Of a stretch of DNA of 64,000 nt, positions 32,545 through 40,868 are shown piece after piece (positions within the stretch are counted from its first letter, which is position 1; every line of letters starts with the position of its first letter). The DNA comes from Olivibacter sitiensis DSM 17696. Its GTDB lineage: Bacteria; Bacteroidota; Bacteroidia; Sphingobacteriales; Sphingobacteriaceae. The translations under genes and the position numbers were made by a program. Below the pieces are notes generated by a model. It saw nothing but the letters and a program-made list of their open reading frames with translations, had not been told where the DNA came from and searched no databases. Location: NCBI RefSeq assembly GCF_000427965.1, contig NZ_ATZA01000005.1, positions 1 through 64,000 on the forward strand, given 5' to 3'.

Positions 32545-32555
32545 ATAATATTCTA

Positions 32556-34199
32556 CTAAACCAGCAAACGCACTGGCTCTTCGAGCAATGATTTCACGGT
32601 TTGCAGGAAAGCAGCTCCTGTAGCTCCGTCCACTACGCGGTGGTCACAGCTCAATGTCAATTTCATGATATTGCCGGGAACGACGGCACCATTCTTTACT
32701 ACTGGTACCTGCTGTATTCCTCCAACTGCCAAAATACAGGCATCTGGCGGGTTGATGATAGCCGTAAATTGGTCTATACCAAACATACCCAAGTTTGACA
32801 CGGTAAAGGTAGAGCCTTCCCAATCTTTCGGCTGCAGTTTCTTAGCTTTTGCCTTTTGTGCAAAATCTTTCACTTCTGCCGAGATGTGGGACAAGGTCTT
32901 TCCATCGGCAAAACGAACGACGGGAACCAACAAACCATCTTCTACCGCGATGGCGACACCTACGTTTACATGCTCATTGTAGCGTATCTTGTCTCCAAGC
33001 CATGAGGAATTCACGTTCGGATGCTGTTTAAGGGCTACTGCCACAGCTTTGACAACGATGTCATTGAACGACACTTTTATGGGCGCCACCTCGTTGATCT
33101 TGGTGCGGGCCGATATAGCGCTGTCCATGTCAACTTGTATGGTAAGATAAAAATGGGGTGCGGTAAACAAGCTTTCCGACAAGCGCTTGGCGATGGTTTT
33201 GCGCATCTGCGTAATAGGCTTCTCCTCGTATTTTTCCTCGCCTATGAACTGTGGTATGCTGATGGTCTTGCTTTCTCCTGCTGGCTTCGCCGCATCTGCA
33301 GCTGGCTTTTCGGCCGCCTTGGGGGTTGGCTTGAAAGACTCGACATCTTTTTTGATGATACGGCCATTTTCGGCAGATCCTTTCAACTGGCTTAAGTCTA
33401 TACCCTTTTCTTTGGCAATAGAGCGTGCAAGGGGCGATGCCTTAATCCTGGAATCGCTGTCGGCTGTGGAAGAGGGAGCTGCTTTTTCCTCTACGGGAGC
33501 AGGTGCATCTTCTTTCTTCCCTTCTTCTTTTTTGCCTTCTGACTTAGCAGGCTTCTTCTTCAGCAAAGGTGTAATATCGGTTCCCTCTTTGCCTACGATA
33601 GCGATGATGTCGTTCACCTTGGCCGATTCGCCTTTTTCGATACCTATATATAACAGTGTACCTTCGGCATAGGCGGTGACTTCCATTGTAGCCTTGTCTG
33701 TCTCTACATCAGCAATGACGTCATCGCTTTTTATTTTGTCTCCTACCTTGAAGTTCCATTGAGCAATGGTACCCTCGGTCATTGTATCGCTCAGCAGAGG
33801 CATGGTGATGACGGTAGCGCCCAATGACTCGGGAGTTACTTCTTCTTCATCTCCATTTTCTTCTTCACTTGCCTGCTCGGTTTCAGGACTTGCCTCTTCG
33901 CTTGTTTCTCCCTCTTTGGCTGTGCCACTATCGCCTTCCAGCAGTGCCTTGTAATCTTCTCCTTCTTCTCCCAGTACAGCTATTACCGCATTGATAGGAA
34001 CAGCTTCTCCCTCTTTGGGGCCTATATATAGCAAAGTTCCTTCTTGGTAGCTCTCAAAGTCCATGGTGGCCTTGTCTGTCTCCACTTCCGCTATCAGGTC
34101 TCCCGAGCTTACTTTATCGCCAACTTTTTTATGCCATTTGGCGATAACACCTTCGGTCATGGTATCGCTCATCTTGGGCATTCGAACTACTTCAGCCAT
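32556..34199 (-). CDS. pdhC: pyruvate dehydrogenase complex E2, dihydrolipoamide acetyltransferase
   Basis: A 547-residue E2 with two lipoyl domains (lipoylated Lys in 'ETDKATMDFES' near residue 44 and 'ETDKATMEVTA' near residue 174), each followed by a flexible Glu- or Lys/Ala/Pro-rich linker, a peripheral-subunit-binding domain ('IKASPLARSIAKEKGIDLSQ', near residue 250), and a catalytic core ending with 'SCDHRVVDGATGAAFL', whose His is the acetyltransfer residue. It follows pdhA by 53 bases. E1-beta and E3 are not in the window. Cytosolic, it passes acetyl groups from E1 to CoA. Confidence 0.95.
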   Translation of the reverse strand: MAEVVRMPKMSDTMTEGVIAKWHKKVGDKVSSGDLIAEVETDKATMDFESYQEGTLLYIGPKEGEAVPINAVIAVLGEEGEDYKALLEGDSGTAKEGETSEEASPETEQASEEENGDEEEVTPESLGATVITMPLLSDTMTEGTIAQWNFKVGDKIKSDDVIADVETDKATMEVTAYAEGTLLYIGIEKGESAKVNDIIAIVGKEGTDITPLLKKKPAKSEGKKEEGKKEDAPAPVEEKAAPSSTADSDSRIKASPLARSIAKEKGIDLSQLKGSAENGRIIKKDVESFKPTPKAAEKPAADAAKPAGESKTISIPQFIGEEKYEEKPITQMRKTIAKRLSESLFTAPHFYLTIQVDMDSAISARTKINEVAPIKVSFNDIVVKAVAVALKQHPNVNSSWLGDKIRYNEHVNVGVAIAVEDGLLVPVVRFADGKTLSHISAEVKDFAQKAKAKKLQPKDWEGSTFTVSNLGMFGIDQFTAIINPPDACILAVGGIQQVPVVKNGAVVPGNIMKLTLSCDHRVVDGATGAAFLQTVKSLLEEPVRLLV

Positions 34200-34252
34200 A
34201 GTGATCTTCTTTGTTCTTTATTAAATATATATATGTATCGAAATAAAATTAA

Positions 34253-35248
34253 CTAATCTTGGATGAATGGGTAGTCTTCCTGCACATACACATCCTCAAA
34301 CAGCTCATGTGCCTGTGGATAGTCAGACTCCTCGGCAAACTTAACACATTCTGAAATCGCGTTTTTCACCTCTTCTTCAACGCTTTCGAACCATTTGTCG
34401 TCCGCATAGTTGTTGTCGATGATAGCATGCTTCACATGGGCTAAAGGATCCCTTTCTTTATATTTCTCCAATTCTTCTTTAGTACGGTATTTTGCAGGGT
34501 CAGACATGGAGTGCCCTTTATACCGGTAAGTACGTATCTCCAAGAAGGTAGGTCCTTCGCCTTTGCGGGCGCGTTCTACAGCTTCGTCCATGGCATTGTG
34601 CACTGCTACTACGTCCATGCCATCTACGGGAGCGCTAGGCATATCAAAGCCCAAACCCATTTTGTAGATATCCACCATATTGGTGGTACGTTTTACCGAT
34701 GTTCCCATGGCATAGCCATTGTTTTCGCACACGAACACTACCGGAAGCTTCCAAAGCATCGCCATATTGAAGGCCTCATTTAAACTTCCTTGACGAACGG
34801 CTCCATCACCCATATAACATACACAAACATTATCCGTACCTTTATACTTCTCAGCAAATGCAATACCCGCTCCCAAAGGGATCTGTCCGCCTACGATGCC
34901 GTGGCCACCAGCGAAGTTGTTCTCCCTGTCGAAAAAGTGCATGGAACCTCCCTTGCCTTTTGAACAGCCGGTTACCTTTCCAAACATCTCTGCCATCGCC
35001 GCATTGGGACTCATCCCCTTTGCCAAGGCATGTGCATGGTCGCGATAGGCCGTAATCATCGAATCCTCTTTGCGCAAAACAGACATGGCGCCTGCCACAA
35101 CAGCTTCTTGTCCTATATACAAATGACAAAAGCCCCTGATTTTTTGTTGACCATATAACTGGCCTGTTTTTTCCTCAAATCTGCGCATAAGTAGCATCGA
35201 CTTATACCACTCCAAATATGTTTCCTTTGTTATTGCTATTGAACCCAT
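34253..35248 (-). CDS. pdhA: pyruvate dehydrogenase E1 component, alpha subunit
   Basis: A 331-residue E1-alpha. 'RGFCHLYIGQEAVVAGAM' near residue 38, the HAHALAKG segment, 'GKGGSMHFFD' and the thiamine-diphosphate motif 'GDGAVRQGSLNEAFNMA' to 'CENN' (about residues 147-178) are all present, as is the phosphorylation-loop-like 'TYRYKGHSMSDPAKYRTKEE'. It works as a heterotetramer with E1-beta, encoded elsewhere. It is first in the pdhA-pdhC transcript, with a good promoter at 35281-35311. Confidence 0.95.
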   Translation of the reverse strand: MGSIAITKETYLEWYKSMLLMRRFEEKTGQLYGQQKIRGFCHLYIGQEAVVAGAMSVLRKEDSMITAYRDHAHALAKGMSPNAAMAEMFGKVTGCSKGKGGSMHFFDRENNFAGGHGIVGGQIPLGAGIAFAEKYKGTDNVCVCYMGDGAVRQGSLNEAFNMAMLWKLPVVFVCENNGYAMGTSVKRTTNMVDIYKMGLGFDMPSAPVDGMDVVAVHNAMDEAVERARKGEGPTFLEIRTYRYKGHSMSDPAKYRTKEELEKYKERDPLAHVKHAIIDNNYADDKWFESVEEEVKNAISECVKFAEESDYPQAHELFEDVYVQEDYPFIQD

Positions 35249-35280
35249 ACGTCAATGATGTATCTTAAATTATCAGTACG

Positions 35281-35311
35281 CAAACTTAGATAAAATTGTG
35301 TTGATATGCAA
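35281..35311 (-). promoter_or_regulatory. pdhA: promoter of pdhA-pdhC
   Basis: On the minus strand TTG (35311-35309), 20 bases, TAAGTTTG (35288-35281). Leader of about 30 bases. It shares the 286-base divergent region 35249-35534 with the NlpC/P60 promoter. Confidence 0.65.
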
Positions 35312-35429
35312 TTATACCATATGACACGAAATTTTGATCTGTTGAGGCGCCTATCGTCTCCCATCAACCGTAAAGATGTAGTTTTTTGCATACAGTTTTC
35401 GACTTCAAAAATAAAAGTGTTCTTTTTTG

Positions 35430-35460
35430 TTGACATCACGCAAGAATTAATATAGATTTG
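35430..35460 (+). promoter_or_regulatory. promoter of the NlpC/P60 hydrolase gene
   Basis: TTG (35430-35432), 20 bases, TAGATTTG (35453-35460). The leader of about 75 bases contains a small hairpin GTTCG-TTGTAG-CGAAC. Confidence 0.65.
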
Positions 35461-35537
35461 CTTCGGTCGAAATTTGACTGAGGGATTACAAGTTCGTTGT
35501 AGCGAACGAAACAAACAAATATTAAAGAAGACTATTG

Positions 35538-36119
35538 ATGAAAAAAGCTTTTCTTGTCCTATGTTTCATCACGGGAAACTTGCTATCAAATGCGGTACAA
35601 GCGCAGACCTCTGAGGTAAAGGTCGAAAACCCCGATGATTCAGAGAACCTAGCCAAAGAATACTTTTCACAAATCATGGGCGTAGCGATCTCTGCCACTA
35701 CTAGTACCAAGCTATATCAGTTTGTTTACGATTGGATTGGCACCCCTTATAGACTTGGGGGAAAAACAAAAACAGGGATAGATTGCTCCCGTTTTGCTTA
35801 TGAACTATATGAAAAAGTCTTTAACACTTCTATTGGCAACAACTCCAGGAACATATATACGCAAGTGAACCCCGTTTCAAAGTCAGATTTGAAGCCTGGC
35901 GACTTGGTGTTCTTCAAAATCAGGAGCAAAAATATCACCCATGTAGGTGTCTATATCGGTGAAAACAAATTTGCCCATGCCTCTACCAGCCGTGGTGTCA
36001 TGATCAGCAATTTGGAAGAAGCCTACTGGAGAAGGTACTACTTCAATGGAGGAAGGATGCTAAAAGCGGATGCACAAATAGAGGAAGAAGACGACAGTAC
36101 CGCCATCAAATTGAATTGA
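35538..36119 (+). CDS. exported NlpC/P60 family peptidoglycan endopeptidase
   Basis: A 193-residue protein from the ATG at 35538 (a TTG one codon earlier is less likely). Signal peptide to about residue 23 ('NAVQAQT'), then an NlpC/P60 domain with catalytic C83 in 'GIDCSRFAYEL', H135 in 'ITHVGVYIG' and H147 in 'FAHAST', the expected triad. These cysteine peptidases cut gamma-D-Glu-diaminopimelate bonds in peptidoglycan stem peptides. The tail is acidic ('IEEEDDSTA'). Single gene with own promoter and terminator. Confidence 0.93.
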   Translation: MKKAFLVLCFITGNLLSNAVQAQTSEVKVENPDDSENLAKEYFSQIMGVAISATTSTKLYQFVYDWIGTPYRLGGKTKTGIDCSRFAYELYEKVFNTSIGNNSRNIYTQVNPVSKSDLKPGDLVFFKIRSKNITHVGVYIGENKFAHASTSRGVMISNLEEAYWRRYYFNGGRMLKADAQIEEEDDSTAIKLN

Positions 36120-36145
36120 TTTTATCCAAACAACAATAATAATAG

Positions 36146-36180
36146 GGTCAGGCCGATGCTTTTCATGGTCTGGCCTTTTT
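36146..36180 (+). terminator. intrinsic terminator after the NlpC/P60 gene
   Basis: GGTCAGGCC-GATG and CATGGTCTGGCC pair with G-T pairs and are followed by TTTTT, 27 bases after the stop codon. Confidence 0.75.
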
Positions 36181-36244
36181 GATTTAAACAGTACCATATC
36201 TGCAAATAATACTTACTTTTATATCCACTGTTGAGAGCAAGTAC

Positions 36245-36757
36245 ATGGAAGCAAGAAACAACATATTAATCTTAGACAAAATAAATATACAGGAACGTAT
36301 TCGTAGAATTGCCTACCAAATACTGGAAGACTGTTTTGAAGATGAGGAGTTGGTGCTGGCGGGACTGGCCGAAAGGGGCTATATCTTTGCACAAAGATTA
36401 GCGAACGAGCTATCACTCATCTGCGACAAGTCTATTCTGCTAATAAGCTTAGATATCGACAAGCAGGGTTCAGTACTAGATGGCAGAGCAGATATCCCCG
36501 TAGAGCAAGCTACTAATAAGGCTGTTATATTGATAGACGACGTATTAAACAGTGGAAGGGCTTTGGCCTACGGCCTAGGTATGTTCCTTGACATCCCGTT
36601 GAAGAAAATGCGCACAGCAGTACTAATTGACAGGAGCCACCGCAAATTTCCCATTGTCACAGATTTTACCGGATTACAGTTAAGTACTGTATTGAACGAG
36701 CAGGTGAGCGTGCATTTCGAGGAGATAGATGGAGAGGATGCGGCCTATTTGAACTAA
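36245..36757 (+). CDS. PyrR-like phosphoribosyltransferase family protein
   Basis: A 170-residue type I phosphoribosyltransferase. The PRPP-binding loop is 'VILIDDVLNSGRALAYGL' at about residues 98-115, and the following 'MRTAVLIDRSHRKFPIVTDFTG' and 'VSVHFEEIDGEDAAYL' match the pattern of PyrR (uracil phosphoribosyltransferase and RNA-binding regulator of pyr operons in Gram-positives). 'LAGLAERGYIFAQRL' near residue 40 is the substrate hood region. Whether it binds RNA here or is only an enzyme is unknown. The carB leader in the same window has an attenuator-like hairpin, which makes the question interesting. Confidence 0.8.
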   Translation: MEARNNILILDKINIQERIRRIAYQILEDCFEDEELVLAGLAERGYIFAQRLANELSLICDKSILLISLDIDKQGSVLDGRADIPVEQATNKAVILIDDVLNSGRALAYGLGMFLDIPLKKMRTAVLIDRSHRKFPIVTDFTGLQLSTVLNEQVSVHFEEIDGEDAAYLN

Positions 36758-36821
36758 TAAACCGAATCCATTATCTTCTTGCCTTTCTCGCCGTAGTTTA
36801 TATTTATCAGAAAGGGGTTGC

Positions 36822-38183
36822 TCAATTGAGCTTTAGGCTCATCCCTTCACTTATTGCATTTCCTTTAAGGTTATTGAGGGCTTTCAGCTTGTTTACTGTA
36901 AGCCCTTTGTGTTTACTGGCTATGCCCGAAAGCGTATCACCCTTCTTTACCTTGTAGCTCAACATTGAATTTGCCGATCCTTTCTTCGAAGTAAGCGGTG
37001 CTTCCTGCACTTGATTGACGGCAATACTTTGGCCTGGCAATACGGTGTTGTTTTTCAGGCTATTCCATACCTTCAGGTCTTGCACCTCCACCTGATAGAG
37101 GTTGGCTATTTTCGCAAGGCTCTCTCCTTTTTTCACCTTGTGGTACACTCTCTTATTCTCGGCAGTAGATGCCAATTGGAATTCCATCGTCTCCTTGGCA
37201 GACGGCTCATCGCTATTCAGCACGGCGTAAAGATCGGCATATGCAGATTTGTCCACCGCAGGGACAATGAGTCTCTTTGGGCTTTCCACACTCCCGTTTA
37301 CTATTTTCCTCTTATAGGAGGGGTTCATATTGGCCAGCAAATCCACATCCACCTGAATAGCACGTGCGATGCTCGATAGCGAGATCTGCCTTTGTACTGA
37401 AATAATTTCGGGTGAAGGGCCAAACCCGGGGTCCAAAGGCTCAATGCCGAGCTCTTCCAAGTGGTTCATGGCATAAGTCATGGCGATAAAGGAGGGAACG
37501 TAATTTCGGGTTTCGCCAGGTAGGTACTGCCTTATATCCCAAAAATCGGGTTTTTCCAAGCCCGATCGCTGTATGGCACGGTATACATTTCCTTTCCCGC
37601 AATTGTATGAGGCTATGGCCAGCAGCCAATCGCCAAACTCGTTGTAGGCTTCCTGCATATATGCAGCAGCGGCATAGGTGGCCGCTACTGGGTCCTTGCG
37701 CTCGTCTATATAATTGTCCATTTGCAGGTTGTACACCTTGGCTGTGGCAAACATAAACTGCCATGGACCTGTTGCCCCCACCCGTGATACTGCTTGCGGA
37801 TTGAGCGCCGACTCTACCACGGAGAGATACTTGATCTCATCGGGGAAATTGAGCTCTGCAAACACCTTCTCAAACAAAGGGAAGTAATAGTTAGCTAAAC
37901 CAGATACCTTGGCAAGGTGGTTTCTGTAGCGAGGGCTCGTATACACATCAATGAAAGACTGCACAAAGGGATTGTGCGTCAGCTGCACCTGCTTTTGAAG
38001 CGAGTCCAGCCTTGATTTATAGTTTATGACATGAGGAGAATGTGTCTTTAAGAGATTTCTCTCAGCCAATGTATCTTCTTTGGTCTCCACCTTGTCAAAA
38101 CCTAGTATTTCTCCTTGCACCCGGCAAAAAGAGCCGCACAATGCTATCCCCATAGCAAGCGCTACATATTTTTTCAATTTCAT
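36822..38183 (-). CDS. lytic transglycosylase with two LysM domains (MltD-like)
   Basis: A 453-residue exported protein. Signal peptide to about residue 24, then an SLT goose-lysozyme-like domain: 'KYLSVVESALNPQAVSRVGATGPWQFM' holds the catalytic Glu (VES, near residue 125) and GxxGxxQF motif, and 'ASYNCGKGNVYRAI' is the family's AYN-type motif. Two C-terminal LysM repeats ('YHKVKKGESLAKIANLYQV', 'YKVKKGDTLSGIASKHKG') bind peptidoglycan. It cleaves glycan strands with 1,6-anhydro product. It heads the minus-strand envelope group with tatA and the EnvC-like gene upstream. Confidence 0.93.
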   Translation of the reverse strand: MKLKKYVALAMGIALCGSFCRVQGEILGFDKVETKEDTLAERNLLKTHSPHVINYKSRLDSLQKQVQLTHNPFVQSFIDVYTSPRYRNHLAKVSGLANYYFPLFEKVFAELNFPDEIKYLSVVESALNPQAVSRVGATGPWQFMFATAKVYNLQMDNYIDERKDPVAATYAAAAYMQEAYNEFGDWLLAIASYNCGKGNVYRAIQRSGLEKPDFWDIRQYLPGETRNYVPSFIAMTYAMNHLEELGIEPLDPGFGPSPEIISVQRQISLSSIARAIQVDVDLLANMNPSYKRKIVNGSVESPKRLIVPAVDKSAYADLYAVLNSDEPSAKETMEFQLASTAENKRVYHKVKKGESLAKIANLYQVEVQDLKVWNSLKNNTVLPGQSIAVNQVQEAPLTSKKGSANSMLSYKVKKGDTLSGIASKHKGLTVNKLKALNNLKGNAISEGMSLKLN

Positions 38184-38330
38184 AATGACAAATGAAAGGT
38201 TATTAGTTGATGACTCATTCGATGTTCTTTCATGTAAATAACATTTCCATTTTTCAGCGGCATTTGCTCTACTCGTTAATAGTAACGCGCAAAAAGGGCC
38301 AATTAGTATGGAGAGAACAATAAACGAAAA

Positions 38331-38364
38331 AACGGAATGGCTTTAAATATAAACCCATTCCGTT
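38331..38364 (-). terminator. intrinsic terminator after tatA
   Basis: AAACGGAATGG and CCATTCCGTTT form the stem; on the minus strand it ends in TTTTTTCG. It lies 46 bases downstream of the tatA stop. Confidence 0.85.
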
Positions 38365-38409
38365 TCTAGTTTTTTATATTTCTATTGCGTTGCGCAGCAT
38401 CGGTTATCT

Positions 38410-38616
38410 TTATGAATGCTCTTCTTTTTTCAATTCATCCTTACGCGCATCTTCCTTGGGCTCGCCGGCCTGACCTTCCTTGAACTCCCTAACACCTCTG
38501 CCGAGTCCACGCATCAATTCGGGAATCTTCTTGCCACCAAATAGCAATAAAAGGGCAACTACAATAAGAATTATCTCCTGACCACCGATTGCCGCAAGCA
38601 ATACTGAACTTACCAT
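38410..38616 (-). CDS. tatA: Sec-independent translocase TatA/TatE subunit
   Basis: A 68-residue protein with the TatA layout: one N-terminal membrane helix ('[20 protein letters not shown]'), the hinge 'FGGKKIPEL', an amphipathic helix ('[15 protein letters not shown]') and a charged tail. TatA forms the pore part of the twin-arginine pathway exporting folded proteins. TatC is not in this window. It lies between the EnvC-like gene and the LysM transglycosylase with its own terminator. Confidence 0.95.
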   Translation of the reverse strand: MVSSVLLAAIGGQEIILIVVALLLLFGGKKIPELMRGLGRGVREFKEGQAGEPKEDARKDELKKEEHS

Positions 38617-38701
38617 GATATATTTTTTAAATTAATTTCTTTTTACCTGAGGATTGAGAACAATAGAAACAACCCCGTTTTACAAATATAGAAATAATTA
38701 A

Positions 38702-39994
38702 TTAATTCCGTGCAAGCCAAGGGCTAGGATTTATTGGAGTGGCATTTTGCAATATTTGAAACTCCAGATCTGACGTTCCTTCCACCGCATCTATCGCTAC
38801 GGTTCCTATGGCCTCTTTGGTAGCAACTTTTTGATTTTTTGTAACGGATACACTCTTAAGGTTATTATATACCGAGATATAATTACCATGCTTGATGGCC
38901 ACCGCATACCTATTCTGTATCTGGACCACCGTAAAGACCACGCCATCAAAAACAGCGCGAACACTTGCCCCTGCAGGAGTCCTCAGTTTTATACCGTCGC
39001 TATTTACCTTTACATTAGCGCCATAGGTATATTGCCCAAAGCCTTGTAGTATAGAGCTTTGAGCAACAGGCCAGGGCAATTTCCCTTTGTTGGAGACAAA
39101 ATCTGCTGCAAGTTTTGCCGATTCTGGATTGGCAAGCAAGGCTTCGCTATCGCTCATCTTTCTTGCAGACGCGGCTTCGCTCGCCGACGGCTTTTCCCCG
39201 CTGCTTTTTGCCGCAGCCAGCCGCCTAGCTTCTTCTCGTTTTCTTTCGGCATCTATCTCTCTCTTGATTGCTGCCTGAATTGCTCTTGCCAGCCTGGCGT
39301 CTTCTTGTTGTTTTTTGCTCAGCTCCTGTTTATATTGCTTTTCCTTCTGGCTCAGGTCATTGAGCGCTTTAGATTTCACCCCTTTTTGTTTGTCGAGGTC
39401 CAGCTTTTCTTTTTCCTGGTCGGTCAGTAAGGCGGCCTGTTCTTTTTTGTTGTTGTGAAGCTCCGCAAGCTTCTGCTGAAGGTCCTTTTGCGTTTTCTCG
39501 ATTTCTTCCGCCTGCTTTTTACGAGACTCGCTGAACTGCTGTAGGTATTTCAACCGCTTGTAGGCTTGATTGAAATCCTGCGAAGCAAAGACAAACATCA
39601 GTTTGTTATAGGCATTGGAATTGCGGTAGGCAAATTGTACCATGCTGGCGTAGTCTTTCTTGAGCTGAACGAGCTGGTCCTGCAATTCTTTGATGGTTTT
39701 GCTGTTTTTGTTAATCTGATTGTTAATCAAATTAATCTGGCTGTTGATGGTATTGATCTTTTGCTGCCTCAACCTAATCTGCGCATTAAGGGCATTGACC
39801 TGCTTTAAGGACAGGGACTTGTCAGAAGAGGTGGTTTTCAAGCTCTTGTTCAGTAGCTCTATTTCGCGCGTGAGCGCTTCCCTTCTCTTTTGCAGCTCTG
39901 CACTGGACTGTGCAGATACAGGTTTCATCGCTGCTATAAGCAAAAAAAGAACACTTATTACTAAGCTTTTCCACATACCCTGATTTAGTATCAT
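38702..39994 (-). CDS. EnvC-like murein hydrolase activator (coiled coil plus degenerate M23 domain)
   Basis: A 430-residue exported protein: signal peptide to about residue 28 ('KPVSAQSS'), a very long coiled coil (about 30-260, rich in Lys, Gln, Glu), a Ser/Ala-rich linker and a C-terminal LytM/M23 domain (about 310-428). In that domain the zinc ligands are missing: the H-x-G-x-D start reads 'VNSDGIKL' and the second His of H-x-H is replaced in 'VYNNLKS'. That is the hallmark of EnvC and NlpD, which activate amidases rather than cut peptidoglycan. It probably controls daughter-cell separation. Followed by tatA; the DUF4292 gene lies 88 bases upstream. Confidence 0.9.
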   Translation of the reverse strand: MILNQGMWKSLVISVLFLLIAAMKPVSAQSSAELQKRREALTREIELLNKSLKTTSSDKSLSLKQVNALNAQIRLRQQKINTINSQINLINNQINKNSKTIKELQDQLVQLKKDYASMVQFAYRNSNAYNKLMFVFASQDFNQAYKRLKYLQQFSESRKKQAEEIEKTQKDLQQKLAELHNNKKEQAALLTDQEKEKLDLDKQKGVKSKALNDLSQKEKQYKQELSKKQQEDARLARAIQAAIKREIDAERKREEARRLAAAKSSGEKPSASEAASARKMSDSEALLANPESAKLAADFVSNKGKLPWPVAQSSILQGFGQYTYGANVKVNSDGIKLRTPAGASVRAVFDGVVFTVVQIQNRYAVAIKHGNYISVYNNLKSVSVTKNQKVATKEAIGTVAIDAVEGTSDLEFQILQNATPINPSPWLARN

Positions 39995-40082
39995 TATTTT
40001 AATTATTCAATTACTTTATATACATCGAAAATCGCAACCTTTTATTGCCGAGCGCCTGACATATTCCAAATATTCAACAAAA

Positions 40083-40868
40083 TTAATCAATCTTCCTATA
40101 TCTATTTGGTATACTGAATGGTATTTGTATTGGATTATCAATTTCTATTTTATCATATTGCATATGGACGAATAATTTGAGATTGTCCGCTTCCGACCTA
40201 AGTTTCACGTTTTGCGGCAGATTCCGCTGCTTAAAAAGTGCGTAGTCGCCATAGTTTATCACCAGGCTCTGCCGACCGGTTGTATTGTTTATTTGATTGA
40301 TCAGGGAGCTGAAATCTGTAGCGGTTTGCAGAGCAAAATCCATATTGGCCGTTTTGCCACTGAAGATATAGGTGCTATCTGTTTGCCTTAAGGCTACATC
40401 TTCTCCCAAGACAGCGGAGATGCCACGCCCCACTAGTAGCGATTGCAAATCGACAAAGCTCAGGGGAACACTGGAAAACCTGTACAACTCGCTAAATGGC
40501 TTTTCTATATATTCATTATTTATCCTATTGACCACCTTAAAGCTATCTGGCGTAATGAGTACCCTGGCTACCTCCAAACCCAAAATAGCTGTTACTGAAA
40601 CCCAAATGGCCTGTTTGTCCTTGATACGGAGGTTTAGCGTCACATCCTGCTTATCGTCATTGATGATGAGATTTGTCTTTGCCCTTGCAGAGAAACTGTC
40701 AAAGCTTACTTGCTTGTTCCGTAACTCTCCAATAACACGGGCCTTATTGGACACGTTTACCGCCTCTCTCTTATCTATTTCTTTGGTGGCAATCTTTTTT
40801 TTCGTTTTACATGCGCCAAAAAGCACGAACAGTGCCAGACAAATGTATAACGCTTTCTTATTCAACAT
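40083..40868 (-). CDS. DUF4292 lipoprotein (LolB/LolA-like fold)
   Basis: A 261-residue lipoprotein (lipobox 'LFGAC', Cys at about residue 20) with a charged linker and a DUF4292 domain: 'FDSFSARAKTNLIINDDKQDVTLNLRIK' start region and 'SVTAILGLEVARVLITPDSFKVVNR' (cores near residues 60 and 95). The domain resembles LolA/LolB-type sheets that carry lipids or lipoproteins, and these genes sit in envelope clusters in Bacteroidota. It overlaps the upstream TPR gene by 11 bases, which implies coupled translation. Exact role unknown. Confidence 0.85.
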   Translation of the reverse strand: MLNKKALYICLALFVLFGACKTKKKIATKEIDKREAVNVSNKARVIGELRNKQVSFDSFSARAKTNLIINDDKQDVTLNLRIKDKQAIWVSVTAILGLEVARVLITPDSFKVVNRINNEYIEKPFSELYRFSSVPLSFVDLQSLLVGRGISAVLGEDVALRQTDSTYIFSGKTANMDFALQTATDFSSLINQINNTTGRQSLVINYGDYALFKQRNLPQNVKLRSEADNLKLFVHMQYDKIEIDNPIQIPFSIPNRYRKID